This document shows, piece by piece, positions 1 to 7,900 of a stretch of 9,058 nt of DNA. The number at the start of each line of letters is the position of its first letter. Position 1 is the first letter of the stretch. The position numbers were made by a program, and so were the translations under genes. Location: positions 1 to 9,058 of the forward strand of contig JAILOA010000269.1 of NCBI GenBank assembly GCA_024691065.1. Direction: 5' to 3'. The notes beneath the pieces are model-generated. The model ran no database searches and was not told the DNA's origin. It was given only the letters and a program-made list of their open reading frames with translations. This DNA is from Lachnospiraceae bacterium. GTDB lineage: Bacteria > Bacillota > Clostridia > Lachnospirales > Lachnospiraceae.

Positions 1-10
1 TTCGCAAAGA

Positions 11-66
11 TAAAACAAAAAAGGTGCAGAGCATTATGTCCATATTGAACATATACTCTGCACCTT
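11..66 (-). terminator. Rho-independent terminator of the surface-protein pair
   Basis: Read on the minus strand, AAGGTGCAGAG (66-56) pairs perfectly with CTCTGCACCTT (31-21), an 11-bp stem. An inner TATGT/ACATA pairing (35-39 with 49-53) extends the hairpin. It is followed by TTTTGTTTTA (20-11). The structure lies 37 bases past the TAA of the 1505-aa gene and is correctly oriented for it, so it probably ends the whole transcript. Confidence 0.92.
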
Positions 67-102
67 GTTTCAATCTACGTGAATAAAAGCTTTATTAAAT
101 TA

Positions 103-3100
103 TTACTTCACCTTCACGCTCTTCACCTTGCTCCACTTTCCTAACACTTTCTTGCCATCGACTTCCTTGTAGGCTCTGACGCGTACGAAAAGCTTCTTAC
201 CGGTGATTTTCTTGAGTTTCAATGTAATCTTTTTCTTATTGGTTGTCTTTACTTTCTTGCCTTTGAATTTCTTATTAAAGGAATATTTCACCTTGTAACC
301 ATTGGCTCCTGCTATCTTTTTCCACTTCACAACAACGGCTTTTGCTCCTTTTTTCTTAATTGACTTGATCACTACCTTGCCCGGCTTGTCTGCGTTGGTT
401 TCGGTAGATGTTGTCTGTGAACCTGCAGTTGCTGCAGCATTTGTTACTGCTGATGAAGTGGCTGATTTGACTCCTGAAGCATTACCGGAATTACCTCCGG
501 TGCCATTTCCTGAATTCCCCGAATTAGACGAGCCGCCCGAATTACCACCTGAGTTGTCTCCGGAATTAGATGAGCCGCCCGAATTATCACCTGAGTTGTC
601 TCCGGAATTAGACGAGTCACCCGAATTATCACCTGAGTTATCTCCGGAATTAGACGAGTCACCCGAATTATCACCTGAGTTGTCTCCGGAATTAGATGAT
701 CCACCGGAGTTATCTCCGGAATTATCGCCCGATGAATTTCCACCATTATCCAACTTCTCTATGTTTTCAACTTCAATTGTCTGTGTCTTAAATAATGAAT
801 TCTTAAATGTTGCGGTGTATGTGGTTACTCCCATTTCTTCGGTTGTGGCTTCCTTTGTAACCTTTGAAGTAATCTCCGCTTCCTCGGTTACTGTATGCCC
901 GTCACAGGATTCATCACAATTTTCTCTCTGACATTCTACCGTAGCCACGCAGGAGCTGTAGTCCTCGCTCCAGGTGTAAACCGGTTCACCGTAATCATGC
1001 CCGGTTCCATGAATCACCCAGGAATCCTCGGCAATTTCTGTCTTTCCTTCGGCATCCGCATAGAACTTACCACAATCTGCACAATAATAATACTCGGTAT
1101 TTCCGTCTACACAAGTTGCCTCTGTGGCTTCAACCTTATACAAACCATATCTATGTATACATTCCTCTCTTATAATGGTTACTTCTACCGTTTCTATCTC
1201 ATAGCTACCTGCATCTTCTCCTATATATACAGCCATTGCTTTTACAGGTGTACCCACCAAAAGATCGACATCGCTGTACTCATCAGCCCATTTCCAGGAG
1301 TTAGATTCAATCGTCACGTCCGAAACCTTCCTGCATATATAATTTACTTCCCATGTAGTCTTCGGACTGTCCGGAGCCACACCGGAAGCCTTTGAAATAG
1401 CATATTCCAGGCTGATTGTCTTGCCGCCCCATGTTATCTGGGCTACATAATCTCCAACGTTCACAGGTGCTCCCTCCATTGAGAGTACGGTCGAAACATA
1501 TCCTTCGTCCTTTACGGCTTCATCATATACTTTCTTTTCAAAATAATATGCTTCAGGCTTATCGGCCAGGTTTTTAATTTTCTTATCAGGATAGCCTTCT
1601 ATGCTAACCTCCTTCGCCTCGCCATCATATACCAGGTTTTCAGGCTTAACCATTCTTACAACAATTGGATTATCCTTATAGCCACCCGGACAATCGTAAT
1701 CGCCCTCACAAACCGCAATTATTGCACCTCCGCCGGACAAACCATCATCTAAATCTCCACCGGATACATCACCTGCACTTCCGCCGGATTCACCATCCGA
1801 CGAACCATCTGTTGCACTTCCACTAGACGAATCATCTGCACTTCCGCTAATACTATACACAAACTTATGAACGTGCTTAGCAATAGTCAAATTAAAATCG
1901 TCGTCCGATGCATTTTCAGAAACTGCATAATCTTCGTCATCCGAGATAAAACACTTCTTCAAAAGCTTTGCTGTCTCCTGATCCTCGATTCCTTCGGTAA
2001 ATACATAAGGTGTGACGATACCGTCTACAAGACTTACCCCTATCATTGCATCTTCAGAGAGAGGACCGACCTCAATCTTCGTGCCATCCTCGAGGTAAAC
2101 ATTGCTAGCCATCTGATTCCCGGAAGTATAGCCGGACTCGTCATCCCCGAACTCCCCGGAAGCATCGCCGGACTCATCATTCCCGAACTCCCCGAAAGCA
2201 TCGCCGAACTCATCATCCCCGGACTCCCCAGAAGCATCGCCGGACTCATCATCCCCGGACTCCCCTAAGGTATTCCCCGTTACCACTGCGCTACCGGAAA
2301 CCACGTACCTGTCGTTTTCACGGCAATATACGCCGCCACCGTTTTCTGTGGCCGAATTACCGCTTATCGTTCCACCATTATGGGCAAATACATTGCTGTT
2401 AAATACGCCACCGCCATACAGGGCCGTATTCTTTCTTATGCTTCCTTCATCCAGCGTAAATGTAACGCCCACATGATTATACACGCCGCCGCCATATTTT
2501 ACAGCCGCATTCCCGCTTATATTTCCTCCGCTCTGCGTAAATACAGAGTAGGAATGATTATGCACGCCACCGCCATTATTCTTAGCTGTGTTACCATTTA
2601 TGTTTCCGCCTGTTTTGGTAAATGTTACGGCATCGTTGTTGTACACGCCGCCACCATTATTCTTGGCTGTGTTATCATTTATGTCTCCATCGCTTTGGGT
2701 AAATACCGTGTTCTCGTTGTTATACACGCCACCGCCATTATTCTTGGCTGTATTATCATTTATGTCTCCATCGCTTTGGGTAAATACCGTGTTCTCGTTG
2801 TTATACACGCCACCGCCATTGTTCGCGGCCATGTTCCCGCTTATATTTCCACCGCTCTGAGTAAATGTTTTGTCATTATAAAAACCGGCACCATTTTTTG
2901 AAACAATGTTCCCGCTTATGTTTCCGTCATTCATATTAAATATATCGATATTGTAAACACCGCCGGCCTCTTCTGCATTGTTTTTGTTTATATTTCCTCC
3001 GTTCTGATTAAATGTACCGTAATTATAGACGCCACCGCCCACAGGCGCTGCATTTTCATTTATATCACCTTTCGTTTGCTCAAATATTGAGCCCATTTGA

Positions 3101-4620
3101 TTGTACACTCCTCCTCCGCTTTCCTCGGAAGAATTCATGTATATACTTCCACCATTTTGAGTATATCTATTAGCATTAAAAACTCCACCACCGCTAACCT
3201 TACTCTTATTTTCACTTATGATGCCACCGTTTTGAGTATAAGTATCCGTATTGTGAACTCCTCCACCCCCATATTCGCTCTCATTTTCACTTATGCTACC
3301 ACCGCTTTGGGTATAAGTTTCGGTGTTATACACTCCGCCTCCGTATACAGCTTCATTATTCGTTACATTTCCTCCTGATTGGGTAAATGTAGATCTGTTG
3401 TCCACTCCTCCGCCATACAATTCGGAAAAATTGCCGGTTATCTCGCCGTCGCTGAGAGTAAATGTTCCTACATTTAACACTCCGCCTCCGTATTTTTTGC
3501 CCTTGTTATAGCTTATGATTCCTCCGCTTTGGGTAAATGTAGCAGGCGTATAGTTATAAACGGCTGTATTTGGATCAGAGTTATAAACTCCGGCTCCGCC
3601 ATATTTTTCCGATACATTGCAACTTATTAATCCGTCCATCAGCTCATAGTTTTCAGTATTGTAAACTCCCGCTCCACCATCAGTTTGAGCTGTATTTCCG
3701 CATATATTTCCGCCATTTTGGGTAAATGTACCTTCGTTATATACACCGCCGCCATAATAACTTGTGACTGTATTGCCGACTATGGTTCCACCAAGCATGT
3801 TGACACTTCTTTCATTGTAAATACCTGCGCCTTCTTTTGCAATTCCGCCTGTGATTACTCCTCCGTTTACAGTAATTGCTTCTTCTGAAACCGGGTTTGT
3901 ATAGGTGATTTCCGGTTCATGAGTGGCATCGGGTGCACTATCAAGAATTGTCAGATTACCATTATTATTAATTACACTTCTTTTTAGTCCTATTACAGCT
4001 AAATTTGCATTAAGAATGTGTCCATTTAAATCTATACATGCAATTGTACCTGATGGAACGACGAGATCACTATCACCGGTACCTCTGACCAAATCGGTTG
4101 TGAGCTTTGCTCCTTCGCCTTTTTTAAGGGCTGTAACAAGATCTGCCCAGGTCGATACATCTGTAGTGTATGCGCTTCTGATAATATCTACTTCCACACT
4201 GGTGATTTCATAACTGTCCTTATCATCGCCGTTGTATTCAGCTATGGCTGTGGTAACTTCCGCCGGTTTCAGGCTCAAGGAACGGGTACTAAGGCTCCAT
4301 TGCCATGAAGGGCATGCATCAAGTACGGTTGTATCACTTACATAATTACAACTAAATGGCACTTCATAACCGGTGTCAGGGACATTAGGAGGATACTGCG
4401 CCGTAGCCTCCATCGCACCTGTTGTCATGCTTGTAGACGTAGCCTCCATCGCACCTGCCGTCCTGCTTGTATCAAATACAGGTAGCATTCCAAAAAACAT
4501 GGCAAGTGATAATGTGCCGGCCATAATTACTTTCATACACTTCTTAAGGCTTGATATTTTTTTGTGATTTTCACCATTAAGTTTATTATATAATGTATGC
4601 GCTATTTTTTCTGGTATCAT
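103..4620 (-). CDS. Secreted beta-helix repeat protein, longer paralogue with a duplicated N-terminal module (second gene of the pair)
   Basis: This 1505-aa exported surface-type protein is a paralogue of the gene just upstream in transcription order; its function is unproven, and an adhesin or matrix protein is the best inference. A basic N-region and hydrophobic core (about 29-49) form the signal peptide, with candidate cleavage near TAGA (57). Residues 83-150 are a Y-x-V-x-F-x-C-x-x-V-S-D module that recurs at about 1085-1150; the paralogue has only the internal copy. Residues 264-784 contain about 20 GGGVYN/FTQSGGNISGN turns, nearly twice the paralogue. Next are a 12-residue acidic repeat (785-832), a post-helix segment (838-905), a Ser/Gly/Asp-rich insertion (about 923-965), an MBG-like domain (971-1075, containing YDGEAK and VGDYVAQ), a Cys/His-rich module (1153-1217, containing YYYCADCGK), an SGDN-rich spacer (about 1295-1395), and a Lys-rich Fn3-like domain (1407-1505). 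The start is supported by AGAGGAA upstream of ATG. M29 is a possible alternative start that would still keep the signal core. Confidence 0.93.
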   Translation of the reverse strand: MIPEKIAHTLYNKLNGENHKKISSLKKCMKVIMAGTLSLAMFFGMLPVFDTSRTAGAMEATSTSMTTGAMEATAQYPPNVPDTGYEVPFSCNYVSDTTVLDACPSWQWSLSTRSLSLKPAEVTTAIAEYNGDDKDSYEITSVEVDIIRSAYTTDVSTWADLVTALKKGEGAKLTTDLVRGTGDSDLVVPSGTIACIDLNGHILNANLAVIGLKRSVINNNGNLTILDSAPDATHEPEITYTNPVSEEAITVNGGVITGGIAKEGAGIYNERSVNMLGGTIVGNTVTSYYGGGVYNEGTFTQNGGNICGNTAQTDGGAGVYNTENYELMDGLISCNVSEKYGGAGVYNSDPNTAVYNYTPATFTQSGGIISYNKGKKYGGGVLNVGTFTLSDGEITGNFSELYGGGVDNRSTFTQSGGNVTNNEAVYGGGVYNTETYTQSGGSISENESEYGGGGVHNTDTYTQNGGIISENKSKVSGGGVFNANRYTQNGGSIYMNSSEESGGGVYNQMGSIFEQTKGDINENAAPVGGGVYNYGTFNQNGGNINKNNAEEAGGVYNIDIFNMNDGNISGNIVSKNGAGFYNDKTFTQSGGNISGNMAANNGGGVYNNENTVFTQSDGDINDNTAKNNGGGVYNNENTVFTQSDGDINDNTAKNNGGGVYNNDAVTFTKTGGNINGNTAKNNGGGVHNHSYSVFTQSGGNISGNAAVKYGGGVYNHVGVTFTLDEGSIRKNTALYGGGVFNSNVFAHNGGTISGNSATENGGGVYCRENDRYVVSGSAVVTGNTLGESGDDESGDASGESGDDEFGDAFGEFGNDESGDASGEFGDDESGYTSGNQMASNVYLEDGTKIEVGPLSEDAMIGVSLVDGIVTPYVFTEGIEDQETAKLLKKCFISDDEDYAVSENASDDDFNLTIAKHVHKFVYSISGSADDSSSGSATDGSSDGESGGSAGDVSGGDLDDGLSGGGAIIAVCEGDYDCPGGYKDNPIVVRMVKPENLVYDGEAKEVSIEGYPDKKIKNLADKPEAYYFEKKVYDEAVKDEGYVSTVLSMEGAPVNVGDYVAQITWGGKTISLEYAISKASGVAPDSPKTTWEVNYICRKVSDVTIESNSWKWADEYSDVDLLVGTPVKAMAVYIGEDAGSYEIETVEVTIIREECIHRYGLYKVEATEATCVDGNTEYYYCADCGKFYADAEGKTEIAEDSWVIHGTGHDYGEPVYTWSEDYSSCVATVECQRENCDESCDGHTVTEEAEITSKVTKEATTEEMGVTTYTATFKNSLFKTQTIEVENIEKLDNGGNSSGDNSGDNSGGSSNSGDNSGDNSGDSSNSGDNSGDNSGDSSNSGDNSGDNSGGSSNSGDNSGGNSGGSSNSGNSGNGTGGNSGNASGVKSATSSAVTNAAATAGSQTTSTETNADKPGKVVIKSIKKKGAKAVVVKWKKIAGANGYKVKYSFNKKFKGKKVKTTNKKKITLKLKKITGKKLFVRVRAYKEVDGKKVLGKWSKVKSVKVK
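521..730 (-). repeat. 42-bp tandem repeat encoding the SGDN-rich spacer (5 units)
   Basis: The gaatta anchor of the unit recurs at 521, 563, 605, 647 and 689, exactly 42 bp apart. Each unit encodes 14 residues of the type GDNSGDNSGGSSNS. It joins the Cys/His-rich region to the Lys-rich C-terminal domain and probably acts as a flexible wall-spanning stalk. The paralogue has an unrelated repeat at the same place. Confidence 0.92.
1728..1855 (-). other. Ser/Gly/Asp-rich low-complexity insertion before the MBG-like domain
   Basis: The segment encodes about 40 residues (roughly 923-965), rich in GSADDSSSG and SGGDLDDG patterns. It separates HKFVYSIS from GAIIAVCEGDYDCP. In the paralogue those flanks are almost adjacent (HEFTYSVS then RGAIVAQC), which marks an insertion in this gene or a loss in the other. 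Confidence 0.8.
2126..2269 (-). repeat. 36-bp tandem repeat encoding acidic GDASGESGDDES units (4 units)
   Basis: Units start at 2126, 2162, 2198 and 2234, each 36 bp, encoding 12 residues. They sit directly after the last beta-helix turn of the 1505-aa protein. The 1205-aa paralogue has only a short unrelated link here, so the array is an insertion specific to this gene. Confidence 0.92.
2269..3831 (-). repeat. Beta-helix repeat array of the 1505-aa protein (about 20 turns)
   Basis: It encodes residues 264-784. The repeat averages 26 residues: GGGVYN, a short variable stretch, FTQSGG, NISGN, and a variable acidic or polar tail. The xxxN plus GGG[VI]Y combination resembles the FxxN/GGAI motifs of chlamydial Pmp (POMP) repeats, which fold as a right-handed parallel beta-helix. 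Turns 3, 4, 10 and 20 depart from the consensus; turn 4 has a roughly ten-residue loop insertion and the last turn carries Cys in place of Asn. Confidence 0.85.
2645..2806 (-). repeat. Near-identical 81-bp tandem duplication within the beta-helix
   Basis: The blocks 2645-2725 and 2726-2806 differ at only 3 of 81 positions, all silent, and encode identical 27-residue turns (GGGVYNNENTVFTQSDG plus INDNTAKNN). Neighbouring turns are much more diverged, so this is the most recent turn duplication in the array. Confidence 0.9.
4403..4474 (-). repeat. 36-bp tandem duplication at the signal-peptide cleavage region
   Basis: A 19-bp identical core (4403-4421 and 4439-4457) lies within two adjacent 36-bp units. 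They encode TAGAMEATSTSM and TTGAMEAT, so the small-x-small motif before ME that looks like the signal peptidase site of the 1505-aa protein is present twice. Confidence 0.85.
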
Positions 4621-4627
4621 ATTTTTC

Positions 4628-4634
4628 TTCCTCT
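4628..4634 (-). promoter_or_regulatory. Ribosome binding site of the 1505-aa gene
   Basis: The minus strand reads AGAGGAA followed by GAAAAAT and ATG at 4620-4618. It is a weaker match than the site of the upstream gene but well spaced. It lies immediately after the last unit of the intergenic repeat and resembles the GAGAAGG core of that repeat. Confidence 0.75.
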
Positions 4635-4643
4635 CTATTTGAA

Positions 4644-4919
4644 TGCATCGGGCCGCTCGGCCTTCTACGCTATGTCAATCTCGCCTAGACCCTCTCCGAC
4701 ATTGCATCGCTCCGGACTTCTCCGTTGCTACATCGCACTGACCTTCTCTAGTTTTGCATCGGGCCACGCGGCCTTCTACGCTATGTCAATCTCGCGATCC
4801 TTCTTCGACATTGCATCGCTCCGGACTTCTCCGTTGTTGTATCGCTCTGACCTTCTCTAGTTTTGCATCGGGCCACGCGGCCTTCTACGCTATGTCAATC
4901 TCGCTATTCTTCTTCATCT
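4644..4919 (-). repeat. Nested intergenic tandem repeat (about 110-bp units made of about 27-bp subunits)
   Basis: The whole spacer between the two genes is repetitive. Units begin at 4644, 4755 and 4864 (periods 111 and 109 bp); the third is truncated at the stop codon of the upstream gene. On the transcribed strand each full unit divides into four related subunits of about 26-31 nt, each starting near [GA]AGAAG and most carrying a GCGAT or CGATGCAA-like tail. Several subunits can form short hairpins: GGCC with loop GCGT or GAGC, CGGA-GAAG-TCCG, and in one unit ATC-GCGA-GAT. Each unit also contains TTGACA (4673-4678, 4784-4789, 4893-4898, minus strand), but no -10 element is found 16-18 nt downstream. 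No rho-independent terminator is present, so readthrough between the genes is plausible. The function is unknown. Confidence 0.85.
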
Positions 4920-4921
4920 AA

Positions 4922-7900
4922 TTACACCTTCAGCTTCTTCACCTTGCTCCAGGCGCCGAATACCTTCTTGCCATCAACCTCCTTGTAGGCTCTCACGCTT
5001 ACAAACAGTTTTTTGCCGGCAAATTTCTTAAAGGTAAGAGTGATTTTTTTCTTAGTTGAAGACTTAACCTTCTTACCCTTGAACTTTTTATTAAATGCAT
5101 ATTTCACCTTGTAGCCCTTTGCGCCTGCTACCTTCTTCCATTTTACAATAACTTTCTTGCCTTTTTTCTTAATGGATTTTATCTTTACCTTACCCGGTTT
5201 ATCAGCATTTGTATCCGAAGCTGTGGTCTGTGTCGATGCATTTACCGAGGCAGTTGTAACAGCTGATGATGTAGCTGACTTAGCACCTGCCGGCTGTCCG
5301 CTTGCTGAAGGATTTGCACTGCCGTCCGGATTTGCATTTCCGGAAGAATTATCGCCCGGATTGCTGCTCTCGCTTGGACTTGCACTTGAATCCGCAGGAT
5401 TCCCGCTGGTCGCAGGCTCTGCACTGGCATCCGGCTCACCGCTTTCCGAAGGCTCACCACTTTCCGAAGGCTCTCCGCTTTCCGAAGGCTCTCCGCTTTC
5501 CGAAGGCTCACCACTTTCCGAAGGCTCACCACTTTCCGAAGGCTCTCCGCTTTCCGAAGGCTCTCCGCTTTCCGAAGGCTCTCCGCTTTCCGAAGGCTCT
5601 CCGCTTTCCGAAGGCTCACCACTTGCGTCCGGTTCGCTACTGCCCGAAGGCTCTATATCTTCTTCACCTATCTTCGGAATATTCTCCACTTCAATTGTCT
5701 GTGTCTCAAATAATGAATTTTCAAAACTAGCGGTATATGTTGTAACACCCATTTTATCGGCTGTTGCTTCCCTTGTAATCTCGGAAGTTACCACACCGTT
5801 CTCTGTTATCGTATGGCCTTCACAGGATTTATCACAATCAGCCTTTGTACATTCTGCTATGGCAGTACAGGAGCTATAATCCTTACTCCACGCATAAAGA
5901 GGCTCCCCATATTCATGACCGGAACCCGGAATCACCCATGATTCTCCGGTAAGTTCTACGTTTCCCTTTGCATCGGCAAAACATTTTCCGCAAATAGGGC
6001 AATAATAATACTCAATGTTTCCATCTACGCAGTCAGCCGCCTTAGCCTCAACCTTAATCAAACCATTTTCATGTGTGCAATCAAGCCTGGTAATGCTGAC
6101 TTCCACAGTTGAAGTCTCATAACTATCCGCGTCAGCTCCCTTATATACGGCACTAACCTTAACAGCTTCTCCGACTGTAAGCTCTGTATCCTTACACTCA
6201 TCGGTCCATTTCCATTTGCCAAGATTAATCGGGGCATCCGATACCTTCTTACATTTGTAATCCACCTCATATGAAGATTGCGGGGTGTCCGGCGCCATCA
6301 ATCCCTTCTCAATACTGTATTCGTGGCTGATGGTAAGACCTCCCAGTGTCAACTGCGCCACATACTCTCCGACAGCTGACGGAGCCTCATCCAGCGCCAA
6401 TTCCACCGCCACATAGCCATCGGCAGCTGACGAATCTTCATCCAACGCCGATTCGTCTACCACATCTCCATCGGTAGCTGACGGAGCCTCATTCGACACC
6501 GATTCATCTGCCGCATCTCCATCGGCCTTCGCTGCATTTTCATATGTTTCCTTATCAAAATAATAAACCTTAGGTTTCTTTTCCAAATTGTCAACCAGAT
6601 TATTTGGATAACCACTTATGCTTATTATCTTGGCCTCGCCGTCATACCTAAGATCCTCGGGCTCGACCAAACTAACCTTAATAGGATTCTCTTTATAATC
6701 ATTTGGGCAATCATATTCACCCGTACACTGTGCAACTATTGCACCCCGGCTTACGCTATATGTAAACTCGTGGGGGTGAGACGCAATAATCAGATTATAA
6801 TCGCCGTCCACTACATTTTGGGAAACAGTATAGTCTTCATCATCGGAAGTGAAACATTGTTTCAAGCGATTCGCTGTGCTTTTATCATTAATATTTTCCG
6901 TAAAAATATAAGGAATGCCGTATTCTTCATCCGTCTTTATACCCATTTTCGCATCTTCGGTCAATTCCTTGATCTTTATCTTTGCACCTCCCATTAAATA
7001 TATGTTATCCTTTTTACTGTCGGAAATATCAAAGTGATTTCCCGTTACTACAGGACTTCCCAAAACATAATTTTGGGAGTATAGTTCACAAAATACGCCT
7101 GAACCTTCCGAGGTCGTTACATTTTCAATAATGCTTCCACCTTCCAGATTAAATTCACTTTTATTATATACTCCTCCGCCTTCTTTGGCACTGTTTTCAC
7201 TTATGGTTCCTCCGGTTTGAGAGAGCATATTAAAGTTAAATATTCCTCCTCCGAATCGAGATGCGGTATTTTTACTTATGGCACCTCCACTAACCACAGT
7301 TCTGCCATTATAATTATACAATCCGCCACCATCATACATAGCTCTGTTTTCATTTATTAAACCACCATTCTGTAAGACATTTCCACTATTCACATATATT
7401 CCGCCACCATATAAAGACTTATTATTGTAAATGCGACCTTCGTTTATTGTCGTACTTCCACTTACATTATATAAGCCACCACCCATATTTTCACAAAAAT
7501 TACCGGATATACAACCTCCATTTTGGGTAAATGACAATCTATTAGCTACTCCGCCGCCATATTCCGGGGAATTATTGTCAGTTATATCCCCATCTTCCAT
7601 GATAAATGTATTTCTATTGTATACTCCGCCACCATAATTAGCAGAATTACTACATATTTTTCCTCCCTTTTGGATAAATGTACCGAAATTATATACTCCA
7701 CCGCCAGCTAACATTACAATACCATCATCTTCCGATGTATTAACATAATTACCACCTATGGTACCTCCGGCCAGTGTATATTCACCGCTATTATATACAC
7801 CACCTCCACTTCGTGTAGATTCATTCTTAATTATGTTTCCGGCCTCCTGTATAATGGTTCCTTCATTAAAAATAGCCCCGCCGTTTTCATGATATCCACC

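Noticed and set aside
302..931. Plus-strand 209-codon proline/glutamate-rich frame
   Set aside because: It is the complement of the SGDN spacer and C-terminal region of the 1505-aa gene; its repeats mirror the 42-bp array and no ribosome binding site precedes it.
2268..3831. Chlamydial-type autotransporter (Pmp)
   Set aside because: The turns resemble Pmp repeats, but there is no C-terminal beta-barrel; the Lys-rich Fn3-like end, MBG-like domain and Gram-positive signals do not fit an autotransporter.
4597..4860. Plus-strand 87-codon frame through the intergenic repeat
   Set aside because: It is repetitive, runs into the 5' end of the 1505-aa gene, and has no ribosome binding site; it is explained by the roughly 110-bp tandem repeat.
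4621..4921. Rho-independent terminator between the two genes
   Set aside because: Only short hairpins are present and none is followed by a T-run on the minus strand, so readthrough is more likely than termination.
5157..5879. Plus-strand 240-codon frame with GSPLSE repeats
   Set aside because: It is the antisense image of the GEPSES array and flanks; the coding signals and conservation with the paralogue are on the minus strand.
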